From positions 62,001-126,000 of the forward strand of contig JAIWND010000035.1 of assembly GCA_025330725.1 (NCBI GenBank): a stretch of DNA of 64,000 bases, written 5' to 3'. A program made the translations under genes and the position numbers. Positions 49,601 through 60,862 of the stretch are shown here, one piece after another. This DNA comes from Chlamydoabsidia padenii (Eukaryota > Mucoromycota > Mucoromycetes > Mucorales > Cunninghamellaceae). The notes beneath the pieces were generated by a model. The model had not been told where the DNA came from. It made no database searches and worked only from the letters and a program-made list of their open reading frames with translations. Position 1 is the stretch's first letter; each line of letters begins with the position of its first letter.

Positions 49601-51064
49601 GTTTTGTTCTTCCAACTTACCGCATACCATTGCGAACACCATACGATCGAGCTATATAGTTGCATGATGCTGACAAAAGATACATAGCAATATGTTAGTG
49701 ACATGACAAGAAGATTAAACTAGTTATACCTATATCACTGGATGAGTTCTTTTGAAGGCCTTTCCCATGAGACACCGCTACCTGAATAAGATAAAAAAGG
49801 TTAATAAAAAGATCAATGTTACCCAGTTTTAGCCTAAAGCTTACCGGTGAGTCGACCAATTCAGGTCTAGATTTAATACCAACAGATGCAAAAAAGCAAT
49901 CGAAATCGACATGCATGACAAGCCGCCGAGTATTCTTCTTTTTCAAAGTAATTGATGACCGGTGACTTGATGTTTGTTGCTGCTGCTCTTTAGCTTTTCG
50001 CACGATATCCTTGAGTTCGGCCTTCCATGTTGATAAGTGGTGTAATCGAGATGATTTATAGTACTTTTTGATGAAATCCGGGTTGGTGGTGGAGTTGTCA
50101 CGGTTCCAAGAATTTGATAACAATGCCATGTTGAGTTCCTTTCCGTCGGGCTGTTGATGCTGCTGCTGCTGCATGTTAGTTGTATGTTGTACCAGTTTTT
50201 CCATTTGTATTGATTGTGGTTCTATTAATGCATTCGAGTGAGTTGCAGGTGTGGATGAAGACTGGTGTAGTTGTAGTGATAGTGGCAATCGTGGTGATGT
50301 TGTTTTCGTTGATGATGAGCCTAACCGTGGACGTGGTGCGTGATGTTGGAGGTCATTTATGGGTAATGGTGGAGTATTCAGTGTTGGTGGTAATTTGGCG
50401 TTCTGATGATGACCAAATCGCAGTTCCTTTTGAGCACCTTCCTTGTTGATAACCCTATAGTTTGTCCACGGTAGCACTTGACCTTCTTTGATGGAGTCGG
50501 TAATCCAACTTGGTTTCACCACTTTGTACGATCTATAATATGATTAAGGTCAACTTTGGGTTTTATAAGTGAGACCATGTTTTATTTTACCGGAATTCAT
50601 TCATTTTTGAGTTGGTCAAAGTAGTAGCGATTATATGGGTCACCTTTGACTTTTTCACTATGAGATAAAAATAATAATAATAAAAAGTTAGTAATAGAAG
50701 CCAAAAGAAGGGATGAGGTTGTTCCTTACGATAATGTTGGTAATCGCCACCATGTTGGACAATGAGACGTCGTAATTCACTTTGAGGAGGATCAGTATAG
50801 CCATTGACATGAATGGAGAGACCCTGGAGCACCGGTATTATTCCTGCTTCAGATTGATTTCCCCTGTGTTCATCAGTAGTAGCCACCATGGTAACAAATA
50901 TTAATAAAGTAGTAGTTAGCAAATATAGATTATGCACTAAGACCTTTCCAGTATTTTTCAACCTACAATATTGCTTCTTGTTCCTTGAGTTTAGATTGTT
51001 TGTTTTGCATATATTTGCGAAACTCTCCAAACTTGATTGCACCATATGGATCTTTGTCAGCCAT
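46295..51064 (-). CDS. REV1: DNA repair deoxycytidyl transferase REV1
   Basis: Y-family polymerase that inserts dCMP opposite lesions and scaffolds translesion synthesis. About twenty exons: 51064-50967, 50863-50730, 50657-50591, 50532-49845, 49781-49730, 49669-49621, 49547-49503, 49416-49371, 49297-49107, 49022-48923, 48841-48806, 48735-48574, 48505-48470, 48414-48334, 48260-48086, 47995-47936, 47843-47752, 47669-46916, 46817-46702, 46600-46295; the frame closes at 1095 residues. N-terminal KFGEFRKYMQNK, then a BRCT domain (about 45-130). Catalytic residues lie in MHVDFDCFFASVG and SVDEALLEVG. Three LP-type ubiquitin-binding motifs sit near 714, 796 and 954, followed by the C-terminal polymerase-interaction domain. 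An upstream in-frame extension to 51157 is rejected as promoter. Confidence 0.95.
46609..46655. repeat. A homopolymer in last REV1 intron
   Basis: About 47 consecutive A on the plus strand, the longest homopolymer in the window; on the coding strand it is a T run just before the acceptor. Confidence 0.9.
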
Positions 51065-51159
51065 TGAAGATGCCAGTAGATCCACGTTGATTAAACAATT
51101 TAGAGAAAGAAGAAGAATGAAAAGAGCCCGCAGTGTCACCGCTTTTGTGGGTCGCATAA

Positions 51160-51170
51160 TTCAAACCCCG
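51160..51170 (+). promoter_or_regulatory. Recurrent motif copy in REV1/STIMATE divergent promoter
   Basis: TTCAAACCCCG, almost exactly midway between two divergent start codons (about 96 and 93 bases from each). Confidence 0.55.
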
Positions 51171-51262
51171 ATTTTGGATTCACTGAGTATTTTTTTCGAT
51201 TCTTTTGGTTCCAACACTTCCCTTCTCATTTCTCTACCAATTTATTATAGCACAACCAAATC

Positions 51263-52624
51263 ATGACGTATTCCACTTTACTAATAACAAGACAACCTGG
51301 TCAAGATGATGGTAGTGTTGATCCAGGTGGCTGTAAATTGATGGATTCTTTTGGCATCTTTATACAACTTTGTCTGGCAGCTGCAGCCTTCTCTACTCTA
51401 TTGATTAAACGACAGCGGGAACAACCTCGACGACCGATACGCACCTGGTAAGCAAACATAAACAGCGATGATATACAAGTGACTTTATTTCTCTTTTCTT
51501 CTAACTCCTCTTCTTATTCCTTCACATTGAAATAGGTCATTGGATGTTAGCAAACAACTTGTTGGTGGAATTGTCATTCACACTTTGAATGTCGTAGCTG
51601 CTTACTTCTTTGGGGTGAAACCAGAACAAGGACAACAATCAAATCCATGTGTTTGGTAATAAACAAGATGAACCTCCCTAAAACAAGTCTTTCTACTCTT
51701 TTGAACTAAATATACATTCTCTCTCTCTCTCTTTTTTTTTTTTTTTTTTTTTTTTTAATACTCTTTTGTAGGTACTTTCTAAATATTTTGGTGGACTGTA
51801 CTATTGGTGTCGCTATCCTGTGGATCACTCTCCGAGGCTTCCGATACCTTACCGAAGTGGTGTTTCAATGGGCTGGATTTCAATCTGGTGTTTATGGCCA
51901 ACCACCTTTATTACAACAAATCAAACCTTGGTTAAAACAACTATCGATATATACCCTCAGTTTACTTATAATGAAAACATTGGTGGTCCTACTATTCCAT
52001 CTCTGTCCCTGGCTTGAAGATTTTGGATTCTGGGTACTTGGTTGGACGGCTGGAAACTACAAGTTACAAGTAGCCTTCGTTATGCTAATGTAAGTTGATA
52101 CTAATGTTAATGAAATATAGACTGACTTTATATCTAGATTCCCACTTGTCATGAATATCATTCAATTCTGGATTATCGACACTATTGTTAAACACAAGGA
52201 CATCACTCAAATCCGATTAAACCAAAGAGACGACGATGACGACGATGTGGAAAACTTATTGGATAGTATGGAAGGACAAGGACATAACTATCACCATCAT
52301 CAACATCAACAACAGCAACAGCAATCTCAATTTCAACCTCAACAACAAACAAGTCCAAACAATGATTCAAGGATACTATCAACATTGTTACCTAGTCCTA
52401 CTCGACAATCGAAACAAAAGAACAGTGAAGATCAACGACCTTTATTATCTGATTCACTTGGTCAGCGGGATTCTTATGACATGGACAAGGAAAATGCGGT
52501 GGAAGTACGTCAAGCACTGGATGACCATAATAGACTATTATCAAGCTCTGACTCTGCCCCTGGGAACATTATGAATAATAATGTGTATGAACTTGGATCG
52601 CCAAAAGCACATAGGAATGACTGA
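51263..52624 (+). CDS. STIMATE/TMEM110-family membrane protein
   Basis: Multi-pass membrane protein of the family that includes animal STIMATE (ER-plasma membrane contacts, store-operated calcium entry) and fungal vacuolar membrane proteins. Four exons: 51263-51447, 51536-51655, 51772-52089, 52138-52624; 369 residues. Family landmarks: GGCKLMDSFGIFIQL, then RTWSLDVSKQLVGGIVIHTLN. Next come PCVWYFLNILVDCTIGVAIL and the GVYGQPP segment, with about five membrane spans ending near residue 230. The C-terminal third is cytosolic, with an acidic Asp run, His/Gln runs and Ser-rich sequence, typical fungal padding. Function in fungi is not established; the membrane topology is the firm part. Confidence 0.87.
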
Positions 52625-52975
52625 TACCTCTAGATTAAAACCCATCTCATAAAACACATCCATTCTCACCTAGTTATAGATATTATATTTTGGAAACTGT
52701 AGCTATCATGCTTATATATACAACAATCCATTATCATCATCATCGTAATCACTTGTGCCCAATTCCCCTTCCCCTTCTATCCATATATTCATTCATTTGT
52801 CTTCATTCTTAGTTTATATCCTATTTATTGTAATCAAATATCTAAATAAACAACATTTACACAACGATCATCATTAGAACATTCATGGCAGGTCGATGCG
52901 GCGTTTAAATTATTTGGCTTGACCGATTCTTTTTTTTTTTTTTTTTGGCTTCTCTTTACAACTTTTTTTATTTTA
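52625..52975. other. Intergenic region
   Basis: 3' flank of the STIMATE-like gene and promoter of the DUF1640 gene, with motif variant at 52898-52910 and a T run just before the start. Confidence 0.5.
52898..52910 (+). promoter_or_regulatory. Recurrent motif variant upstream of DUF1640 gene
   Basis: GCGGCGTTTAAAT, about 78 bases upstream of the start codon. Confidence 0.4.
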
Positions 52976-54221
52976 ATGCTCTCACGCTTACGACCAATCC
53001 ATCGTCTTATTTTAAAATCACCCAACACAACCTCCTCATTCGACTCAAGGCATTGTCGCTACTTTGGCGACCAGTCTCAACCCTTCCCATCACCCTTCCC
53101 TTTCCGGCCTGTTATGGACGACACCGAAAAAAATAGGACGACGCCTGATAATACTGAATCCACTCACCATGACGGAGATATAGATACCAACAACTACAGA
53201 CAAGACAATTTGGTCAATAATGAACATGATAGTAGTCTTCTATTAAGGGATCATTCGGGCGTACTTCTCAACGAACACACAAAACCTAGTCTACAGCAAC
53301 AAGATTCCACGCCAACCTTTTACCGCCGACATCTCTTTGACACCTACAAGCTGGTACAATCTTTGGAACAACAAGACTTTAACAGACTCCAGGCACAAGT
53401 TATAATGAAGGGCATCAAATCTAAATTACAAGAAAGGTAAGAAAACAGTGACCAATAGGAATAGTTGGAGGGCGTGGGTGATAAAGAGTTGTATAATGGG
53501 GTATGCACTAATAGTCTAACGACAATTCAATATTGTAGTACCATATTACTAGGCGATAAACTTTTACTTCGATCTGATCTTGAAAATGTAAGTGAAAGTG
53601 GGGGAGGAAGTAATCGTCAAGGTATCTTTTGACTGACTGACAATTTGGTTATTTACTATAGGAATCCTACCTCTTCAAGGCAGAATTATCCGAACTCCGA
53701 ACAGAAATACAAATCATGCGGCGCAACGACACACAGACATTACAAACGGATGCAGCAATATTGACTCGGGAAGTGGAAACTTTGGCACAAAGACTACGGG
53801 AAGATGTGACGACAATGAAGAATGAAGTTACTTTGGATTTGAACAGCAGGAAAAACGAAACACAAGAAGAACAAAAGGCCATTGACATGAAGATACAGGA
53901 AATTAACAACAGATTTACCGTGCAAATGGGTGAAGTCAGGACTGAACTGGAAGCAGTACGATGGGAAACTATTTGGAAAGGAATGGGTAAGTATCATTTG
54001 GTCTAGTCATGCCCTCTTTGTACTAACTTTGTTGATTATATTGTACACTTATAGCTGGTGTGGTGGTGGCTGGTATTGGTATTGCATCACTTGGATATCT
54101 TCTTACACGATTTGCTGATCGACAAGCTGAAGCGGCCTTGGTGGAAAAACTTAAACGCAAGAAACTCGTCAAGGAAGAAGCAAGACAATCAGGGGTGGCT
54201 GATATGGAGGTTATATACTGA
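52976..54221 (+). CDS. DUF1640 / MCUR1-CCDC90 family mitochondrial protein
   Basis: Inner-membrane coiled-coil protein of the MCUR1/CCDC90 family (Fmp32 in yeast), linked to proline metabolism, cytochrome oxidase assembly or calcium uniporter regulation. Four exons: 52976-53436, 53539-53587, 53662-53986, 54055-54221; 333 residues. The ATG at 52976 gives an Arg-rich, Ser-rich presequence (MLSRLRPIHRLILKSPNTTSS). The conserved core begins FDTYKLVQSLEQQDF and LRSDLENESYLFKAELSELRTEIQ. A long coiled coil runs from about residue 170 to 275. The family's C-terminal membrane span (AGVVVAGIGIASLGYLL) follows, then a basic tail. Assignment is strong; the exact role is unsettled in the family itself. 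Confidence 0.9.
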
Positions 54222-54596
54222 ACTTGGATTTAGATCTAGATTGATATTAATATAATGTCATCACCATTAAATTTGTTTATAATTACGATAGTATTTTTAG
54301 TTTTATGATATCTCTTATTATTATTCCTAGTCGGTCTGGTCGCTTAGTAGTCGCGCCATTCTTAATAAATAAACCTGAATGATATTAATGTTGGAACCAA
54401 AGGGGTATAGGAAACAGTAAAAAGGGATGTCTTCTGTTTAATGCATATATATATATATATATATATATGATCATGTGAAGAAAAAGTTTTAAAACACACT
54501 CATATGTAAATGTGGTTATTGTCTTTGTCTTTTAACACTTCTTTTTCCTTTTCTTCTTCTTCTTCTTCTTCTTCTGCCTGTTGATAGTTGTTATTA
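54222..54596. other. Intergenic region
   Basis: Contains an AT dinucleotide repeat (about 54444-54468) and a TTC repeat (about 54551-54577) just before the next gene. No copy of the recurrent motif was found here. Confidence 0.5.
54444..54468. repeat. (AT)n microsatellite
   Basis: About twelve AT units in the intergenic region. Confidence 0.9.
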
Positions 54597-56341
54597 ATGG
54601 CAGAGTCGTCTTTGCCTGATTACCGCCACAATTTGTCAATCAAACCATGCACAATGACAGGCTCTAATAGTTCAGCACCGTCAACATCACAGTGGGTCGT
54701 CGAATCTCTACCTACCAAAACCATCATACCCAAATCATCCTTCTCAGAAATCGAGCAAGCCGGTAAAGGTCGTCGATCATTAACACCCCATTCATTGATT
54801 CCCCTGAAACTACAGGTACATCAAGTAATGGAGCCTTTTGTGAGCCCTTTGACTGAAACGAACTTGAACTACCTCAATTCCACGGTGAGTTGATTCAAAA
54901 GGATCATGTTCATGCAGATTCAAACCCCGTCTTTTCGGTTACACTGCTGTCTAAGATTCTTTCAATTTCAAATCCCGATTTTCTCATGACCTCCTTTTTT
55001 CTTTTTTTTTTTTTTTTTCTTTCACTTTAGTTTCCTTCCAGTCGTGAAGCCAAAACCCACCATGTCAACTCATTTATACGAAGTCAAAGAACATTACTGG
55101 AACAAGAACAAGAACTCCAACGCAAAACAAAAGCTGAAATACGATCCATGATACCTTTGGATACTGCTTCTATTGAAGAAGAACTCGTACGAGATGACTT
55201 TCAACACAAACAACGATTATCAACAACATTGACAGACTTCAACTCACACCAGCACCGTTGCTACTCCACAATAACACAATCTTGCGGCTCGAACAATGAT
55301 GATCAGGAACGATCCAACTTGATCTTTGGCATCACTTGCAATGAAAGAGACGATTACTCGATACATCAATTGGACCACAGCAGCAGCAGCAGTAGATTAA
55401 AAAGATCTCTATCCCGAAGGCACTGGAAAAAGTTTTTTACACGATGGATCAGTACTGGACATGACAAGAAAACTGGCAAACCTGGCGACAAGGATAATGA
55501 TAGACAACACTCACCGACGGAAACAGCAGAGCCAATAATACACCCTACCGGCGCATCAACAAGTCAACCTCAAGAAAATAACCAAACGAATTCGGCAACA
55601 ATAGATACTCTGCCGGATCGAGAAAACGACCAACGGCAGACACGCAAACCAGCAAGACATGTCTCGTGGTCAGTAGGCACCTCATACGAAGAATACAAAC
55701 GACAAAAGGCAAACATGGTAGAACAAGGATTATATGGTCTCAGTAACGCCAACATAGCTCGCGCACTAGGTGGCTCACATCGAGGATCAAAAGCATCTTT
55801 ACTCTTCCGCCCAGAACTGACCTCCTCTCAAACTAGTAATCCGTCAACACCTACACCACAAGCCAATACTTCCGAAGCGACAGGATCTTTGGCGACGAAA
55901 CCAAAGGACTCTGGACTATTATTCGTACAACAAACCCTATTATCAACGAAATCACTTTTACGACCACGCAAATCAGCTCGATGGAAAGGTGAACCAAATG
56001 ACAATGATGACAATACTGAAGGTGGTATCAATAGGAGGAGGAACTCGACCGACCATGGTAGGGATTCATTACAAGGATCGCGACAACCAAGCCAACGACG
56101 ACGAAGCACTCATATCATGGAAAGGTACTCGCCAAAACTATCTGCCTTGGAAGAAGAAGATATTCATGGTGTACCATGTCCAACACTGGTGGCATTCCGA
56201 TATCCAAAAATGGTCCGAATGAAAGATTTACGTGATGCAGCAATCCATATTCTCTCGGTGACTGATGAAGACGGGATCGATACTGGGCAACGTGGTGCGA
56301 ATAGCAGTGGAGACGGGGACAGGTATAAACAAAAGGTATGA
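54597..56341 (+). CDS. Unrecognised Ser/Arg-rich protein
   Basis: Two exons, 54597-54884 and 55031-56341, give about 532 residues. No family is recognised. Residues 97-140 form a conserved-looking helical segment (SREAKTHHVNSFIRSQRTL then LEQEQELQRKTKAEI). A basic patch near 215 reads SRRHWKKFFTRW. The middle has Ser/Thr/Gln-rich disordered sequence. ARHVSWSVGTSYEEYKRQ near 305 contains RHVSW, which fits the loose RVxF pattern for protein phosphatase 1 docking. The segment PTLVAFRYPKMVRMKDLRDA near the end looks structured. The intron holds two copies of the recurrent motif. A possible 36-nt extra intron at the 3' end would replace the last codons; I left it out as too short. Confidence 0.65.
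54919..54980 (+). promoter_or_regulatory. Two motif copies in an intron
   Basis: TTCAAACCCCG at 54919-54929 and TTCAAATCCCG at 54967-54977, same orientation, 48 bases apart, inside the intron of the unrecognised gene. Confidence 0.4.
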
Positions 56342-56917
56342 TTTGGGTCCAACTCTGGTGATGGATCTCAGCATGATATATTTATTGATGACAAGAACAA
56401 GGACAACTTCATTGGCTGATCATTAACTGGTTAGGTAGGTAATCCATGGAACAATAAACTCAATTAAACGACTTGTATGATCTCCATGACTCATCAACTA
56501 CTCTTATCTTGTTTATCTTTTAATGTTTATAGTATAGTAATTATATAGTTTTATATCATATACATAATACATACTTGATACAATCAATCAACTACTACTC
56601 TTTATACTGTCATACCCCTTAAATAAACTTTGCCTTCAATATATATACACTGGTCTCCATATTGATGCTTGTAGAATGTGATATGTTTTTGATTATTTGG
56701 GAGAAATAATAATGCCAAACAAGTTGAAGGTTACCCTTTATTTGATTACTGATGGGGCTGTTACCCCTTTGCATGCACTGTCGTACAATCAAGACCCAGT
56801 AATGCCATGACTTTGAAAAATAATTCAAATCCCGCCATCGCACTAAGCTTTTATTTTTTACAGCTCTGGCTTTTTTTCTTTTCTTTCTCTTTCTCTTTTT
56901 TGCTTGTTAAAAAAATC
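56342..56917. other. Intergenic region
   Basis: 3' flank of the unrecognised gene and promoter of TFIIF alpha, with an exact motif at 56824-56836 and a T/C-rich leader. Confidence 0.5.
56824..56836 (+). promoter_or_regulatory. Recurrent motif copy upstream of TFIIF alpha
   Basis: Exact consensus TTCAAATCCCGCC, 94 bases upstream of the start codon. Confidence 0.5.
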
Positions 56918-59273
56918 ATGGGTGGAATATTCAACACAGGACGGCCACAGGCTAGAGGTCGTGGGCGCGGAATACCTTCTCAGAGACCCTTATCCATGCT
57001 ACAACGACAACAACAACAACGGCAACAGCAACAACCTCAAGCCATTCCGTATAACGACTTTCAATTGTTATCTTGTTCACGAGGAGGCACCAAAACCAAC
57101 ATGATCGACTTTAAAGACTCGCACCGAGTCATCAACATGGCCGAATTCTCTCAACCTGTCAAGCTTCATCGAAAGGACTACTATCGGATACAGCAACAAC
57201 AACAACAGAACAAACTTGGTATGAACGACAAGAACGGCAGCATGAATACCACCTCCAACGATGCTAGTACCTCGTCACCATCGAAATTGGATATCAAGGC
57301 ATCAAGCTCATCTTCACAATCAACACCGCCACAACAACAACGTTTCGACAAGTATCAACAACAAGGACCAAAGACTGGTGCAGACACATCTTTGATTGCT
57401 CCTATGGGTGGTGCGACAAAGAACAAGCAAATGTTATTCAAGAAACGAACGAAACAAATATACTTGGCTAAAGAAGACACTCGGGAATTGAAGGAACAAG
57501 AACACAAACCTTGGATCTTGGAAGACTTTAATGGAACCAATAGCTTTACAGGCACTCTCGAAGGTGGGCAACGATCTGATTACGTACTCTTTATTTTGAC
57601 AGTAAGTACTACATATCCTCGCCAAATATATATATATATATATATATAAAAGGCTAATGGGTTTGGTTTTGATATCTTTTGTTTTAGGATAATGGCTTCA
57701 AGGTGGTCCCATTGGATCGTTGGTACAAGTTTCAGCGAAAACGACATATTCGTACTTTAACTGGTGACGAAGTCGAAGAACAGGTACGAAGCTTACATAA
57801 CCAATACACTATATTGGATCATTACTAACATACACATCTTATATTATAGCTCAAGAAGGAACGGAAACAGGCTAAAAACGAAGGTACTCGATGGATGATG
57901 TTGAAAAGAGACGAAGAAGACTTGGGCGACAACTTCTCTCCAAAATCAAGACTCAAAACTGTGGATACTGGTGACTCAAGGTATGCAAAAAAAAAAAAAA
58001 AAAGACACAATGGAGGGTAGTAGTGTAGTTTTATGCTTCTTTTGGAACTCACTCATTCCAATCACACTCTATAATACAGGCGTATGGGCTCTGATGATGA
58101 AGGAGGTGGAAAACGACACGTAAGCTGAAAAATACAAGATAGGGTGACATATAGTGTATTCAAATTGATTAACATTGCTTTCTTCTTTATTACCAGGACT
58201 CTGATATTGATGATCTCGACTTTGATGATGTATTCCAGGATGATGAAGAGGGTGGTAATGATCATGAAATGGAAGACGAAGACATCAAGGATGGTAAGGA
58301 ACGTATCAAGAAGGAACACAAGGGCTATTCTCCAAATCAGGAAGACGCTGCAGATATGGATGATATGAAGTTGACATCTGAAGGAAAGGTAAAGAAAGCA
58401 CGTTAATGAAGTATAACACAATACTAAAATAAACTTAATTGTTATAGCAAATGCGTAAACTGGTTCGAAACTTGGAGAAAAATCGTGCGTACGAAAGTGA
58501 TGATGACAAGGATCCGTATGCAACAAGTGTAAGTAGACAAAGAACCAAAATAGGCAACACATGATAGTATACTAATCATCAATATTGTTATTGCGATATA
58601 GGAAGAAGAACTCGAAACTGACTCGGGTGACAATGAAGATAACGAAGAAGGATCCGACAAGGAATCAAAAGACAAGGACAAACAACCTCAAGAAACATCG
58701 AAATCTACACCCTCACTCAAGAAGAAGAACCCTACGATGAAGCCAGGACTGAAGAAGGGACTCAAGAAAAAGGAAAGCATGTCAAGACCCATTGGCCGAC
58801 CAGGATCACCATCTATTAAACGTGAACTATCATCAACTACACCAGCCCGAGGCTCACTCTCACCCGTCCGCAGTGGCAGCAGTAGTCCTAAAGAATCAAG
58901 TCCCTCTCCAACCCACAGTGGCAGTGTATCACCCGACAATACCACGCTCAAGAAACGTAAAGTAGACGAACAGGACCATCGACAACTAAAGCATCACCGT
59001 GTATCTTCACCTCGACATACCCAGCCATCATCATCCACAACAACAGGTAGTCATGCGGACGATAACAGTCTAATCACCGAAGAAGAGGTGGTGGAAACTC
59101 TTCGTGGTCAAACAATGTCAACCAAGGACTTTTTGATGCGCTTCCGTAAACGAATCAAGAAGAATGAACGCAATCGGGATGTGATCACCTCTCTTCTCAA
59201 ACGGGTGGCAAGACAAACAGTGGCAGGTGACTCGGGTGTCAAGATGCTTGAATTAAAACCGGAATTGGCTTGA
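56918..59273 (+). CDS. TFG1: Transcription initiation factor TFIIF, alpha subunit
   Basis: Large TFIIF subunit (RAP74/Tfg1), which stabilises RNA polymerase II in the preinitiation complex. Seven exons: 56918-57601, 57688-57783, 57850-57980, 58080-58119, 58197-58388, 58448-58528, 58602-59273; 631 residues. The N-terminal dimerisation domain includes KPWILEDFNGTNSFTGTLEGG and NGFKVVPLDRWYKFQ. Charged, mostly acidic linkers follow (DDEEGG, DSGDNEDNEEG), then a Ser/Pro/Lys-rich stretch. The C-terminal winged helix ends in ITEEEVVETLRGQ, LMRFRKRIKKNERNRDVITS and LLKRVA. The start is the only ATG giving the conserved beginning; an open extension upstream lacks an ATG. Intron 1 contains an AT repeat. 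Confidence 0.95.
57627..57648. repeat. (AT)n microsatellite in TFIIF intron
   Basis: About eleven TA units shortly after the exon 1 donor. Confidence 0.85.
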
Positions 59274-59299
59274 TCTCTCTCTCTCTCTCTCTCTCTCTT
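59274..59299. repeat. (CT)n microsatellite
   Basis: About twelve CT units directly after the TFIIF alpha stop codon. Confidence 0.9.
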
Positions 59300-59634
59300 C
59301 CCTTTTTTGAATTATGGAATATAGATAGTTAAAATTTTATTACTGTAGCTTAGTTTTAGCTTTTTTTTTTTTATTTGACTTGATTACATAATAAATGGAT
59401 TCTATCTGTCCAGTTTTATTGGCCTTCTTTTGATAGTAATGGTTTGTATTGTATAAAGTAGCTCATGTAATGCATGGTGCCATTTGTGAAAATAGGGAGT
59501 TTATACAATTCAACTCCCGATACCGCTTGGCATACAGTACATAATCCTGCCTGGATTCCAAAAAATACTTCTCTTTTATTCCCTCTTTCTACTTTTAAAA
59601 CATCTCAACTACTTTGGTTGATATAGCACTCAAA

Positions 59635-60124
59635 ATGGCTTCTTTGGGCAACAACAGCAACAATTACACCAATGCTTTACAACAAGTTTACACAAAGGCA
59701 GCATCCACGTCTTGTTAATCTCACCATCCATTATTTCGTGATCCACTCTTAAACAGATTATGTTAAACCAACTTGGTGACTATTCCAGTGATCAAAACAA
59801 AAAGTGGTGAAAGATAGGGAAGCATTACACTAACAGTTACTTCACGTTACTCATATCCTTCTTTATATATATATGTGTCTCGTCATTCTTATCGGGCGCC
59901 CAAGTTTGGAGGGGCAAATAGGATTATCACCAACTTACAACGACAAAGATATGAATTGAATACAAGAAACTCATGGGATCAAGAATATCAGGTACTTGCA
60001 AGGTAAGTCTGTAATATAAAGGCTGTTGAAGCATGTACGTTTTGACTAGGACATGTGCTAATCTATCATTCTTAGAAAAAAACACAACCAGGTTATATCA
60101 TTGTTGGAAACTTTACAGGCGTAA
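59635..60124 (+). other. Possible small multi-exon gene or gene remnant
   Basis: An ATG at 59635 opens 27 codons (MASLGNNSNNYTNALQQVY). Separately, an open stretch ending at a good donor (60002, AG|gtaagt) joins in frame to an acceptor at 60075 and ends at a stop at 60124. It reads KFGGANRIITNLQRQRY, then NTRNSWDQEYQ and QVISLLETLQA, a small amphipathic helical protein. I could not connect the first piece to the second without a stop, so the gene may be broken or use an exon I missed. The upstream motif copy lies 115-126 bases from the ATG, as at real genes. No family is recognised. Confidence 0.35.
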
Positions 60125-60618
60125 CAAAAGACTATAATGGTGTTGGTGGTGCTTCAGGTTTGACTGTGTAATTGCCCCCCGGAAACTCTGTCACTACTCT
60201 CTCTTTGATCATGGGATTGTATGACTATGTCTTATTAGATGGTAGTCTCTAGTTTAAATAAAATTAGAATACTTTTAAGTATCATGATAATAAAATTGCT
60301 GATCTGGTGTATTGTACCTTTGTTTATGTGTGTCATTGTGTTGGCCCCAGGAGACGGTCGTATGGTTACAAGTCCCGTTTTTTTTTTTTTGTTTTGTTTT
60401 TTTGTTTGTTTGTTTGTTTGTTTGTTTTTTTTGATTACCTGGATTACTTTGGTGTAGTAAATGTTATGGATTCTATAGAGTACACTTGAACAATTAGCTA
60501 TATTTACTCTTGATTTCCAAATATATCCATTTGAAAGCTTTTATTTCTGTTCTATGTGTGTAAGTTTATCTACTAAAACCCTTTGTGCTGTCAGTGCAAC
60601 AATGCTGAGCGCACTGAC

Positions 60619-60641
60619 CGGGATTTAAAATTTAAATCCCG
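60619..60641. promoter_or_regulatory. Palindromic double motif
   Basis: CGGGATTTAAA, one A, then TTTAAATCCCG: two motif half-sites in perfect inverted arrangement, about 220 bases upstream of the NmrA-like start codon. A further single copy follows at 60689. Confidence 0.5.
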
Positions 60642-60862
60642 AATCTTTTTTTTTGTTTTGAATGTAGTACATACCCAATCTTGATGGATCGGGGTTTGAT
60701 TGAACCTGGTTTGTGCAACCGTTCTGTACTATAACAGAGTCTATTTATCATCATCTTACCATTACTAATCTGAACCTATTAATCATCTGTGCCGTACATA
60801 AACTTATATATATACCAAAGGTTTCGTTTTTCACTTTTTTCATTCCTCTTCACATTTAAACA

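Larger units (their letters stand above)
59300..60862. other. Intergenic stretch with one doubtful gene
   Basis: Holds motif copies at 59509-59520, 60619-60641 (palindromic) and 60689-60700. There is also a T/TTTG-rich tract (about 60380-60430) and the doubtful gene at 59635-60124. Confidence 0.5.

Noticed and set aside
51065..51157. Upstream extension of REV1 with a signal-like sequence
   Set aside because: Runs through the divergent promoter and the motif; REV1 is nuclear and the conserved start matches the ATG at 51064.
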